DNA of 64,000 nucleotides from positions 1,116,001 through 1,180,000 of the forward strand of contig JAPPOB010000010.1 in assembly GCA_028818375.1 (NCBI GenBank), in the 5' to 3' direction. Position 1 is the first letter of the stretch; the number at the start of each line of letters is the position of its first letter. The notes below the pieces were generated by a model. That model did not search any database. It was not told the DNA's origin and saw nothing but the letters and a program-made list of their open reading frames with translations. Shown in pieces: positions 27,132-35,277 of the stretch. A program made the position numbers and the translations under genes. This stretch comes from Anaerolineaceae bacterium (lineage in GTDB: Bacteria > Chloroflexota > Anaerolineae > Aggregatilineales > Phototrophicaceae).

Positions 27132-28133
27132 TCAGCGAATGCCATTGACTGAAACCACCCTGCCTTCCTGCAGCGACACAATCGCCGCCGCCAGCACCTT
27201 CTGCGCCGCCAGACCTTCCGCGCCCGAGCCATCGATGTCGTCCGGGCCGGTGCCGTCGCTCACCTGTTCCAGAAAGCGGTGGATGCGATCGGCGAAGGTG
27301 CTGGTGAAATCGCCAAAGCCGCCGAAGACCGGGTCCGTATACACCTGCTTGACCAGGTCGCCGGCCGGGTAAAGCGTCGCCTCGCGCCACATGTCGTCCA
27401 GCACCAGGCGACCTTCCGTGCCGCCCACCTCGCAGCGCTCCATCGGGTGGCCGCGCTCAATGTCGTAGCTGGCCGTCAGGTTGCCCACCGCCCCGTTGGC
27501 GAAGCGCATGTTGAAGGAGGTCGTGGACCAGATTTTGCGGCCCGGCGCTTTCGTGGCGAAGAGTTGCACCTGCTCGATGTCGCCGCAGAAATAGCGCATC
27601 ACGTCCACTGTGTGCGGGTTGAGCGCCTTCACCTGGAACCAGGGCGAACTCTCCGTCGGATTCATGATCCACATGCTCATGCGACAGAAAAGCTGGTGAC
27701 CGACGCGTCCATCCTCCACCCAGCCCCTGGCCACGCGCGCCGCCGGCGTGAAGCGGTGATTCAGGTTGATGCCGTAGCACAGCCCCCGCTCGCGCGCGGT
27801 GGCGACCATTTCTTCCGCTTCCTCAATGACGTTGGAGATGGGCTTCTCGCCCAGTACGTGGCATCCGGCTTCCAGCGCCTGCATGGTCGGTTCGTAGTGA
27901 TCGCTGCCGTATTCCACGCCGCCGGTCGTGACGTGCGCCACGTCCGGCGCCAGTTCGCGCAGCATGGTTTCGGCGCCAAGGAAGCCTGGGACGCCAAAAG
28001 TCGCCGCCGCGGCGTCCGCCCGCTCGCGTATCCGGTCGCAGACGCCCACCAGTTCCGCCAGGGGGTCCGCCTGCAAGAGCGTCGCGTGACGCCTGCCGAT
28101 GGGCCCCATCCCGATGACGCAGACTCGCAGCAT
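27132..28133 (-). CDS. Gfo/Idh/MocA-family NAD(P)-dependent dehydrogenase, copy B
   Basis: A 333-residue oxidoreductase of the glucose-fructose oxidoreductase/inositol dehydrogenase family. The N-terminal Rossmann fold (VCVIGMGPIGRRHATLL) is followed by the family lysine motif in HVLGEKPISN and by the substrate domain with GINLNHRFTPAARVA and the NPHTVDVMRYF helix, whose His is the usual acid/base. It is clearly paralogous to the gene at 28875-29882; both share the EKPISN and NLNHRFTPAA blocks. Its start overlaps the stop of the sulfotransferase-like gene by one base (TGATG), indicating coupled translation. Confidence 0.93.
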   Translation of the reverse strand: MLRVCVIGMGPIGRRHATLLQADPLAELVGVCDRIRERADAAAATFGVPGFLGAETMLRELAPDVAHVTTGGVEYGSDHYEPTMQALEAGCHVLGEKPISNVIEEAEEMVATARERGLCYGINLNHRFTPAARVARGWVEDGRVGHQLFCRMSMWIMNPTESSPWFQVKALNPHTVDVMRYFCGDIEQVQLFATKAPGRKIWSTTSFNMRFANGAVGNLTASYDIERGHPMERCEVGGTEGRLVLDDMWREATLYPAGDLVKQVYTDPVFGGFGDFTSTFADRIHRFLEQVSDGTGPDDIDGSGAEGLAAQKVLAAAIVSLQEGRVVSVNGIR

Positions 28134-28873
28134 CAGGTGAGCTCCGGGATTTCGTAGCCGAAATCGCGCATGGCCGGTTCGAAAAAGTCAAAGTAGTTGA
28201 CGCCGTCGTCGTGCTTCCAGCGGTTGACCGCCTCGGGTCGCACGATGATGCGGCCCAGAGGGTAACCCAGCCAGTCTTCCAGGCGCTGCAGGGTGGCCTC
28301 CTGGTCCAGCACGAAATCCTCGAAGCGCACCTCCAGCCAGTGCCGCGGTTTCGGGCAGGCGCGCACCAGATCGTACTGGTACTTCCAGCTGATGGCGCGG
28401 CGCAGGCGCAGGTCGTCGGTCACGGGATAATCGATGCCGAAGCGGCGCAGGTCGTCGGTGCCGTGGCGCCCCAGAATGCAGTCGCGCGGGTTGCGCACCC
28501 AGAAAATGTACTTCGCGTCCGGGAAGCGGCGCACAATCCAGGGATAGACCAGGGTCGTCTCCGGGATCTTCCAGCCACGGCGCGGGTTTCTTTCGTACTC
28601 GTGACTCAGTATCGCACCCAGATAGTCGTCCAGCAGGTCGGTGAATTCCTGCGGAATGTCGGCGTCGATGAAGCGGCTGAAGTCCCACTCCAGCCCGCCC
28701 ATCCAGTCCACGTAATTCGCGGCGACGCGACAGGCATCGTACATCTTCTGCGGCGGCATCATGTCGCCCGAGCGATTGAGCAGGTTGCCCATGTAGACGC
28801 CGCTGGCGTAGAGGGTGTGCGAAATGGCGCGGGTGCCGGAGTGACCGCGCCCGATGACGATCACCAGCGACAT
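28133..28873 (-). CDS. Sulfotransferase-like protein (PAPS-dependent type)
   Basis: A 246-residue P-loop-fold protein resembling cytosolic sulfotransferases. The 5'-phosphosulfate-binding loop is VIVIGRGHSGTRAISHTL at the N-terminus and the 3'-phosphate-binding strand is YIFWVRNPRDCILGR. The region between carries the WKIPETTLVYPWI segment seen in bacterial sulfotransferase-like proteins. It would transfer sulfate from PAPS to a hydroxyl group, but the acceptor is unknown and some members have other roles. It is embedded between two paralogous dehydrogenases in what otherwise looks like a catabolic operon, an odd position for a biosynthetic enzyme. Confidence 0.82.
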   Translation of the reverse strand: MSLVIVIGRGHSGTRAISHTLYASGVYMGNLLNRSGDMMPPQKMYDACRVAANYVDWMGGLEWDFSRFIDADIPQEFTDLLDDYLGAILSHEYERNPRRGWKIPETTLVYPWIVRRFPDAKYIFWVRNPRDCILGRHGTDDLRRFGIDYPVTDDLRLRRAISWKYQYDLVRACPKPRHWLEVRFEDFVLDQEATLQRLEDWLGYPLGRIIVRPEAVNRWKHDDGVNYFDFFEPAMRDFGYEIPELT

Positions 28874-28874
28874 G

Positions 28875-29882
28875 TCAGAAACGTTCCACGCTCACGACCT
28901 GGCCGCTCTGCCAGGACTCGATGGCGGCCTCGATGACGAACTGGGCCTTAAGCGCTTCCAGGCCCGAGCCGTCGATCTCCTCCGGCGCGACGCCCTCAAT
29001 GTTTTGCTCGACCCAGCGGCCAATGCGCGATTTGAAGGTCTCGCCGAAATGCTTCATGCCACCGACGTAGTTGTAGACTTCCGTTTCAATCGACATGCGT
29101 GGGTAGAAGGTCAACTCCTCGCAGGCGTTGGTGAGGGTGAAACGCCCCTTCATGCCGACGACGTCCAGCGCTTCCAGGCCGTAGCTGCCGCGACCCCAGT
29201 CGCCGTCGTAACTTCCGCGCAGGGAGCCGATCATGCCGTTGGTGAACAACATGTTGACCTGCGCGTTGGACCAGATGGCTCGGCCAGTCCCTTTCTTCAT
29301 GAATGCCTGCACCTTGTCCACGTCGCCGGCGAAGTAGCGCATTACGTCGATGGAGTGCGGGTGCAGGGCGCGCAAGTGGAACCAGGGCGAACTCTCCTTC
29401 GGGTTGTTGATCCACATGGACATGTTGATCATGTTCAGGTCGCCGAGACGGCCGTCCCCAACCCAGCCCTTCGCCATCTCCGCCGCCGGCGTGAAGCGGT
29501 GGTTCAGGTTGACGCCGTAGCGCAGACCTTTCTCGCGCGCCAGCGCCACCATCTCCTTCGCCTTGTCGATCTCGTTGGAGATGGGCTTTTCGCCCAACAC
29601 CGGCAGTCCGGCCTCCAGCAGCTCCATCGTCGGCTCGTAATGATCGCCGCCGTTCTCAACGCCCGCCGTGGTCATGCTGGCCGCGTCAATCTCCAGTCCG
29701 GCGGCCAGCATCTCCTGCACGGAATAGAAGCCCTGGCAGCCGAAGCGCTCGGCCGCCTGGTCGGACCTCTCGCGAATGATGTCGCAGACGGCCACGACCT
29801 CGGCATCGTCGCGGGCGCTGTAGACCCCGGCGTGCTGGTTGCCGATTCCCCCCATCCCGACCACTGCAACCTTTAGTGTCAT
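28875..29882 (-). CDS. Gfo/Idh/MocA-family NAD(P)-dependent dehydrogenase, copy A
   Basis: A 335-residue sugar or cyclitol dehydrogenase: Rossmann motif VAVVGMGGIGNQHAG, PVLGEKPISNEIDKAKEMVA, GVNLNHRFTPAAEMAKGWV and the HPHSIDVMRYFAGDV helix with the catalytic His. It is about half identical by eye to copy B at 27132-28133, so the operon holds an ancient duplication, probably with different substrates or steps. ATGA overlap with the end of the sulfatase-like gene, and one base separates its stop from the sulfotransferase start. Substrate unknown. Confidence 0.93.
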   Translation of the reverse strand: MTLKVAVVGMGGIGNQHAGVYSARDDAEVVAVCDIIRERSDQAAERFGCQGFYSVQEMLAAGLEIDAASMTTAGVENGGDHYEPTMELLEAGLPVLGEKPISNEIDKAKEMVALAREKGLRYGVNLNHRFTPAAEMAKGWVGDGRLGDLNMINMSMWINNPKESSPWFHLRALHPHSIDVMRYFAGDVDKVQAFMKKGTGRAIWSNAQVNMLFTNGMIGSLRGSYDGDWGRGSYGLEALDVVGMKGRFTLTNACEELTFYPRMSIETEVYNYVGGMKHFGETFKSRIGRWVEQNIEGVAPEEIDGSGLEALKAQFVIEAAIESWQSGQVVSVERF

Positions 29883-31327
29883 GCGTCCGCTTCTCCCTCG
29901 TTTGCGCTTTCTTCCAAAGCCTTGCGCGCCTCGGCCTGCAGGCGTCGACCTTCATTGATGTCGCCGATGAAGAGCGAATCGTAAGCTTGCTGCGAGCTCG
30001 TGAAAGCGCCCACGCCCTCCTTGCCGTGCCAGTCCCCCTGGGTCAGCATGGGGTTGGTCAGGCCGGTCTCCGCCTCGCGCTGCGCGATCCAGCTCTCCAT
30101 GCGCCGACGCAGATCGGCCACGATCTCCGGCTCCTGCTCCGCCAGGTTGACGTTCTCGTCCGGGTCCTCGACCAGGTTGTAGAGCTCAACCGGCGGCTTG
30201 AAGTGAAAGTCCGGTTCCAGCGCGACCATCAGCTTCCAGCCCGGCGTGCGCCAGCCGTGCTTGCGCATCCAGGTGCACTCACTGATGTAAAACTCGCTTT
30301 CCAGCGATGTCTTTTCCCCATCGACAAGGGGCATCAGGCTGTTGCCGTCAAACTGCTGGGCCGAGGGCCAGTCCAGTTCACCCGGGTCGATTCCGGCCAG
30401 GTCCATGATGGTGGGCGCCAAATCCTTGTGCTGGTTGTAGCCGCTTAGCCGCGTGCCCGCCGGCACCCGACCCGGATAGCGGATCAGCAAGGGCACGTGC
30501 AGCACGTTGTCGTAGATGCCGTGATGATCGAACCAGCATTCGTGGTCGTAGAGCGTCTCGCCGTGGTCGCCGTTGATGATGACGATGGTCTCGTCGTAGA
30601 TGCCATGGGCTTCCAACGCGTTGAAAATGGTGGCGATGGCCGCGTCCATGTAGGCGATGGCGCCGTCGTACTGCGCGATGACGTAGTCCTTGTCGCTGAT
30701 GCCCACAGGCATCCAGCTTTTGAAGAATGAGGCGAAGGGCTTGAAGGCCAGCACCGGGTCCATCGAGCGGTTGTCAGGGTCGCATTCGTCGCCGTGGTAG
30801 AACATGCGCTGGTAGGGCTCCGGCGGCAGGTAGGGCGCGTGCGGGTCCATGTGGCGCAGGAAGAGGAAGAAAGGCTGATCGCCGGCGACCAGGCGGTCCA
30901 GCTCCGGCAGGGCGACTTCGTTCAGGCTCTGCGCCTTGAAGCAGGGACCTTCCTCGCGCGTGCCCCAGGCCTTGTAATCGATATACTTGTCGAAGCCGCG
31001 CCCCGACGGGTTGCCGCTGAAGCCGACGCAGGTCGTGGCGTAGCCGAGGTCGCGCAAATGCTCGGCGATGGTCTTGGCCTCCGGCCGCATCGGGCCCTTG
31101 TGGCGCAGCGCCACCACCTGGGTGCCGAAACAGTCCATGCCGGTCAACATGGAAGCGTAGGCACAGGTGGTCGGAATGTGGGCGCTGTAGGTGTTTTCGA
31201 AGAGCGCGCCCTCGCTGGCAAAGCGGTCAAGATGCGGCGTCGTTAGCAGCGGATAGCCGTAACAGCTCATGTGATCGGCGCGAATCGAGTCGATCCCCAT
31301 CAGGATAATGTTGGGACGGTTGCTCAT
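29879..31327 (-). CDS. Sulfatase-like hydrolase without the formylglycine motif
   Basis: A 482-residue alkaline-phosphatase-superfamily enzyme: NIILMGIDSIRADHMSCYGY with the metal Asp, PHLDRFASEGALFENTYSAH, then FFLFLRHMDPHAPYLPPE, IVIINGDHGETLYDHE (metal Asp/His) and the C-terminal LYNLVEDPDENVNLA, all typical of sulfatases. The usual C/S-x-P-x-R box that is converted to formylglycine reads T53-T-C-A-Y instead. Thr53 therefore takes the nucleophile position, as in related phosphodiesterases and phosphonate hydrolases; real sulfatase activity is uncertain. ATG at 31327 with a GGGGGG stretch in front. First gene of the six-gene operon; no signal peptide, so it probably acts in the cytoplasm. 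Confidence 0.9.
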   Translation of the reverse strand: MSNRPNIILMGIDSIRADHMSCYGYPLLTTPHLDRFASEGALFENTYSAHIPTTCAYASMLTGMDCFGTQVVALRHKGPMRPEAKTIAEHLRDLGYATTCVGFSGNPSGRGFDKYIDYKAWGTREEGPCFKAQSLNEVALPELDRLVAGDQPFFLFLRHMDPHAPYLPPEPYQRMFYHGDECDPDNRSMDPVLAFKPFASFFKSWMPVGISDKDYVIAQYDGAIAYMDAAIATIFNALEAHGIYDETIVIINGDHGETLYDHECWFDHHGIYDNVLHVPLLIRYPGRVPAGTRLSGYNQHKDLAPTIMDLAGIDPGELDWPSAQQFDGNSLMPLVDGEKTSLESEFYISECTWMRKHGWRTPGWKLMVALEPDFHFKPPVELYNLVEDPDENVNLAEQEPEIVADLRRRMESWIAQREAETGLTNPMLTQGDWHGKEGVGAFTSSQQAYDSLFIGDINEGRRLQAEARKALEESANEGEADA

Positions 31328-31360
31328 AAACCCCCCGACGCAGGCAGAATGGCATGGCCG

Positions 31361-31384
31361 AGCCGTCAACAGTTGCCGACGGCT
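31361..31384. promoter_or_regulatory. Inverted repeat in the sulfatase-SDR divergent region
   Basis: AGCCGTC (31361-31367) and GACGGCT (31378-31384) form a perfect 7-base inverted repeat with 10 bases between, and a smaller palindrome CAACAGTTG is nested in it. It lies 34 bases upstream of the sulfatase-like ATG and 57 bases upstream of the SDR ATG, so a regulator bound here could control both directions. No regulator gene is nearby. Confidence 0.35.
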
Positions 31385-31440
31385 GTGGCACCGGTCAGGA
31401 TAGCGTCAATTGCGGACAATGCAACCGACTGGAGTATGCC

Positions 31441-32181
31441 ATGTCGCAACTGTCAGGCAAGACCGCCCTGGTCAGTGGCGCCGCGCGCGGCATCGGCCTG
31501 GCCATCGCCGGCGCGCTGCACGAATCCGGCGCCACCGTCTTCCTCGCCGACATCGATCGGGTTGAGGCCGAAAAGGCCGCTGAAAGACTGGGCCGGCGCG
31601 CCCTGGCGCTGCCGCTGGACGTCAGCGACGTCAACCGTTGCCGCTCGGTCGTCGACGATGCCGTCGCGCAGGCCGGACAGCTGGACATCCTCGTCAACAA
31701 CGCCGGCATCGCCCCCATCCACCCCATCGACGAGGTCGACCAGGCACTCTTCGACCGCATCGTCGCGGTCAATCTGCGCGGCCTCTTCTTTCTCTCCCAG
31801 GCCGCCGCGCAGCACATGCGCGCCAGAAAGTGCGGGCGCATCATCAATATCAGTTCGATCGGCGGCAGGACCGGCGGCAAGGCGCATCTCCCGGTCTATG
31901 TGGCCACCAAGGCCGGCGTATTCGCCCTGACCAAGACCTTCGCCAGCTACCTGGCGCCGCACGGCACGGTCAACTGCATCGCGCCCGGCCCCACCGTGAG
32001 CGCGCTCACCGACGCCTGGGACGACCCGCAGCTGATGGAACAACTGCGCGGGGAAATCCCACTGGGTCGGCTGGGCGTCCCGGCGGACTACGGCGGCGCG
32101 GCCGTCTTTCTTGCCTCGCCGGCGGCCGACTTCATCACCGGCGCCACCATCGACGTCAACGGCGGCATGCGCATGGACTAG
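31441..32181 (+). CDS. Short-chain dehydrogenase/reductase
   Basis: Classical SDR of 246 residues, NAD(P)-dependent. It shows the cofactor loop TALVSGAARGIGLAIAG, an acidic residue after strand 2 (VFLADIDR, suggesting NAD preference), LDILVNNAGIAP, the catalytic Ser in INISSIGGRTGG and the YVATKAG Tyr-Lys pair, then CIAPGPTVSALTD and the C-terminal FITGATIDVNGGMRMD. The ATG at 31441 follows GGAG. It is divergent from the sulfatase-like operon and convergent with the VOC gene. Its position suggests a role in the same sugar pathway, but the substrate is unknown. Confidence 0.93.
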   Translation: MSQLSGKTALVSGAARGIGLAIAGALHESGATVFLADIDRVEAEKAAERLGRRALALPLDVSDVNRCRSVVDDAVAQAGQLDILVNNAGIAPIHPIDEVDQALFDRIVAVNLRGLFFLSQAAAQHMRARKCGRIINISSIGGRTGGKAHLPVYVATKAGVFALTKTFASYLAPHGTVNCIAPGPTVSALTDAWDDPQLMEQLRGEIPLGRLGVPADYGGAAVFLASPAADFITGATIDVNGGMRMD

Positions 32182-32189
32182 GTCCGGTT

Positions 32190-32684
32190 TCAGTCCAGGT
32201 CCTGCGGCGTGAATGGCACCGGCAGTTCAATTAATTCCAGCGTGATGCCGTCCGGGTCCAGCAGGTAACAGGTCAGGCCGCCGCTGTGCCGTCCGTGCGT
32301 AATCGGAACCGGCGCATCCGAGCGAAATTGCACGCCCGCCGCATTCAGCCGCGCGAACCCGGCCTCCAGATCATCGACCTGCAACGCCAGATGCGCCGCG
32401 CCGGGCCGGTTGGTGGCCGCATCTAGGGGCTCGCCGCGCGGGTTGACGTATTCGATCAGTTCCAGCACGTGTCCGGAGGGCGAGGCGCCCTGCGGCATGT
32501 CGGCGATGTTGAACAGCGCCACCTTGAGCAGGGCATCCTTGAAGCCGATCTGGCTGCTGGTGTATTTCTGGTCGTGCACCATGCGATGCACCAGGCGCAG
32601 TCCCAGCAGGTCGCGGTAGAAGGCGATCGAACGCTCCAGGTCCGAGACGGTGAAACTGAAGTGAAAGTAACTGATCAGGGCCAT
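32190..32684 (-). CDS. VOC (glyoxalase/dioxygenase fold) family protein
   Basis: A 164-residue vicinal-oxygen-chelate protein with two beta-alpha-beta-beta-beta modules. Candidate metal ligands are His8 in SYFHFSFTV, the Glu in GHVLELIEYV, the His in GAAHLALQVDD and the Glu in GITLELIEL, matching the usual H-E-H-E spacing. Such proteins include glyoxalases, dioxygenases, epimerases and resistance proteins; which one this is cannot be told. It lies between the convergent SDR gene and the beta-oxidation fusion gene, with 38 bases to the latter, and could be co-transcribed with it. Confidence 0.88.
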   Translation of the reverse strand: MALISYFHFSFTVSDLERSIAFYRDLLGLRLVHRMVHDQKYTSSQIGFKDALLKVALFNIADMPQGASPSGHVLELIEYVNPRGEPLDAATNRPGAAHLALQVDDLEAGFARLNAAGVQFRSDAPVPITHGRHSGGLTCYLLDPDGITLELIELPVPFTPQDLD

Positions 32685-32722
32685 GGCTTCTCCTGTGTCT
32701 GTTCCATGTGTGGTCGTTCCCT

Positions 32723-35131
32723 TCAGCGTTCGGCTGCAAACCGGAGGGGACGGTTGGTCTGCAACATGTGCCGGATGCAGGCCTGCGTATGCGGCTCGCG
32801 CACGAGCTCCATGAAGGCCCTCCGCTCCAGCTCATGCAACTCCCGTTCAGCCAGCCAGCCTGGGGAGTCAGCCGCGCCGCCGGCAAGGACGAAGGCCAGG
32901 CGCCTGGCGATTCGCGCATCATCCTCACTCATGTCGCCCGCATTCACCATTGCCTCCACAACCTCCAGCAGGACCTCGTACGCCTTTCGGCCCGCCGCAT
33001 ACACCGCTTCCGGCCGCGGCGCGCGGTATCCTTCCGCCAGGTGTAGCGCTGCCCGCTTCGCCTCGTGCAGCAAGTGGGCGCGCTTCATCAGCACGCGGTC
33101 CGACGGGCGCAGCAGCCGCCGCTCGCGCGCTTCCGTGGCGGCCGCCACAATCATGTCGGCGTCCAGCAGGCGCGTGAACAATTGTTTCAGGAGCGGCGTG
33201 GCGTCGGAATCCGGGGAACTACGCATCAGCGGCGTCAACCAGCGTTGCAGCATGGCCGTGCAACCGCCGCCCGCCGGAATCAGCCCGACGTTGAACTCCA
33301 CCAGGCCGAGCAGCAACTCACTGTGCGCCACGACGACGTCACAGGCGAAAAGCAGTTCGGCGCCACCGCCCAGCGCCATGCCCGGCGCCGCCGACACCAC
33401 CGGCGCGGGCGCCCGACGCAGGCCGCGCACCAGCCCTTGCAGAGCTTCGACGCTGCGTTCCAGCGCGTCAAACTCCCCGTCTTCGATGCGCTGCAGCGCC
33501 AGCGCCAGGTTGTAGCCGACACTGAAGCGCGTGCCGTCGCTGCCGATGACCAGCGCCTGAAATCGCCCGCCGGCGATCTCTTCCAGCGCCGCGTGGCCGC
33601 TGTCGATCAGCGCGTCATCGATGCTGTTCTGTGCGCTGTGGAATTCCCACAGTGCCACGCCCTCGCCCATGTCGCGCAGGGAGGCGCTCTCGTTGCTGCG
33701 CAGGACGGTCAGCCCGGTCGCCTGCAACGCCCGTTCATCCACAGGCAGCGGCAAATAGTCGCCGGCCTGCGGATCATAGCAGGCCTCCGGCTCGCCCGAC
33801 GCGTCCCGGCGGTAAAACGCCGGGCAATCGTTGGCCAGCATGACATGCACCCAGTTCGCCACGGGCTGGCCCTGCGCCTCACAAAGAGCCAGGCCGGCGG
33901 CCACGCCCAGGGCGTCCCAAAGCTCAAAAGGTCCCGCCTCATGGTTGAAACCCCACCTTTGCGCCTGGTCCACAGCCAACGGCGAGTCCGTCACCTCCGG
34001 TACGCAACTGGCCGCGAAGCTCAGGGTGAAGGCCATGTGCCGCCGCAGAAAATGGCCGGCGCGGTCTTGCGCCGCCAGCAGCGCAGGCAGTCGCGCGCCC
34101 AAATCCCGCTCCGACCTGGCTGCCGTCACACATTGGAATTTTGGCGCCGGGTTCGCCTCATGCGCCAGGGTTTGCAGATTGAGTTCCAGGCGCTCGCGTT
34201 GACCCCCCTCCCCTCGACGCTGCGTCCAGAAACCGCGTCCGCTCTTGCGCCCCAGCCAGCCGCGCGCGATCAATTGTTCATGGAGCGCGACAGCGCCGGC
34301 ATGCGCCAGCGTCGCGCGCGCCGCCGAATCGGGCAGCGCGTCGCGCAGGTTGCGCGCCACCGCCTGCGCCACGTCCAGGCCCACCAGGTCCTGCAGCCCG
34401 AAAGTCGCCGTGCGCGGCCGCCCGATCAGCGGGCCGGTCAACAGGTCCACTTCGGCGACGCTGTAGCCCTCGTCCAGCGCCAGCCCGATGGCCTGCATGC
34501 CGAGCATCGAGAGGAAACGGTTGCCGAGGAAGCCGGGCACGTCGCGGCAAACGACCACGTCCTTGCCCAGCCCGCGCGAGCAGAAGTTCCGCATGAAGCG
34601 CAGCAGTTCCGCGTCCGTGTCTTCATGCGGAATCAGCTCAAGCAAGGGCAGCCAGCGCGGCGGATTAAAAAAATGCGTGCCCAGAAAACGCTTCGTGAAG
34701 TCCCCGGGCGTCCCGTCGGCGATCTGCGCCAGCGGCAGGCCGGAAGTGTTGGTCGAAATGACGCAGTCCGGCCGACAGACCTCGTGCAATCGCCACATCA
34801 GGGCCTGCTTGGTCGCCAGGTCCTCGACGACCGCTTCCAGTACCCAGTCGACCTCCGCCAGCCAGGCGAGATCGTCCTCCAGGTTGCCGATGCGGATGCG
34901 TTCAATGTCGCCCGCGCTGAACCAGGGCGAGGGACGCGCCGTCAGCGAGCGCTGCAGGTTCCCCCGCGCCAGGGCATTGCGCTCCGCCGGGGGAGATCCG
35001 GCGGCCGTGCCCGCCGCCGGGATGTCCAGCAGTGTCGTCTCCAGGCCGGCGCCGGTCAACAGGGCCGCCAGCGCGCCGCCCATCGTGCCCGAACCAATCA
35101 CGGCGACCCTGTGGATCTTTCGGTAGGTCAT
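32723..35131 (-). CDS. 3-hydroxyacyl-CoA dehydrogenase/enoyl-CoA hydratase fusion (FadN-like)
   Basis: Bifunctional beta-oxidation enzyme of 802 residues that hydrates enoyl-CoA and oxidises the 3-hydroxyacyl-CoA. The dehydrogenase part comes first (VAVIGSGTMGGALAALLTG, then STNTSGLPL, FLGTHFFNPPRWLPLLELIP, RDVPGFLGNRFL and a second helical domain). The crotonase-fold domain is C-terminal (about 500-780) with GMALGGGAELLFACD and LVEFNVGLIPAGGG. This order is that of Bacillus FadN rather than E. coli FadB. I start at the ATG at 35131 after GGGGGTG. It is divergent from the serB-like gene. No thiolase or acyl-CoA dehydrogenase lies nearby. Confidence 0.92.
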   Translation of the reverse strand: MTYRKIHRVAVIGSGTMGGALAALLTGAGLETTLLDIPAAGTAAGSPPAERNALARGNLQRSLTARPSPWFSAGDIERIRIGNLEDDLAWLAEVDWVLEAVVEDLATKQALMWRLHEVCRPDCVISTNTSGLPLAQIADGTPGDFTKRFLGTHFFNPPRWLPLLELIPHEDTDAELLRFMRNFCSRGLGKDVVVCRDVPGFLGNRFLSMLGMQAIGLALDEGYSVAEVDLLTGPLIGRPRTATFGLQDLVGLDVAQAVARNLRDALPDSAARATLAHAGAVALHEQLIARGWLGRKSGRGFWTQRRGEGGQRERLELNLQTLAHEANPAPKFQCVTAARSERDLGARLPALLAAQDRAGHFLRRHMAFTLSFAASCVPEVTDSPLAVDQAQRWGFNHEAGPFELWDALGVAAGLALCEAQGQPVANWVHVMLANDCPAFYRRDASGEPEACYDPQAGDYLPLPVDERALQATGLTVLRSNESASLRDMGEGVALWEFHSAQNSIDDALIDSGHAALEEIAGGRFQALVIGSDGTRFSVGYNLALALQRIEDGEFDALERSVEALQGLVRGLRRAPAPVVSAAPGMALGGGAELLFACDVVVAHSELLLGLVEFNVGLIPAGGGCTAMLQRWLTPLMRSSPDSDATPLLKQLFTRLLDADMIVAAATEARERRLLRPSDRVLMKRAHLLHEAKRAALHLAEGYRAPRPEAVYAAGRKAYEVLLEVVEAMVNAGDMSEDDARIARRLAFVLAGGAADSPGWLAERELHELERRAFMELVREPHTQACIRHMLQTNRPLRFAAER

Positions 35132-35155
35132 TGCACCCCCTGCAACTGCGACGTT

Positions 35156-35184
35156 ATTGTCGCGCGCCTGGCGACTCTCGCCAA
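35156..35184 (-). promoter_or_regulatory. Candidate promoter for the beta-oxidation fusion gene
   Basis: Minus strand: TTGGCG (35184-35179), 17 bases, GACAAT (35161-35156), each four of six consensus positions. Transcription would start about 18 bases before the ATG at 35131, leaving room for its GGGGGTG ribosome site. Confidence 0.4.
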
Positions 35185-35215
35185 TGGTGGACTCCCGCAT
35201 TCGTCATAATTCCGC

Positions 35216-35244
35216 TTCACGCCGCGCCAGGCCCAGGATACAAT
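35216..35244 (+). promoter_or_regulatory. Candidate promoter for the serB-like operon
   Basis: Plus strand: TTCACG (35216-35221), 17 bases, TACAAT (35239-35244; five of six). Transcription would start near 35251, about 27 bases ahead of the ATG at 35278. Confidence 0.5.
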
Positions 35245-35277
35245 CGCCGCCGCCTTAACACGCTTAACGGAGGCCTG

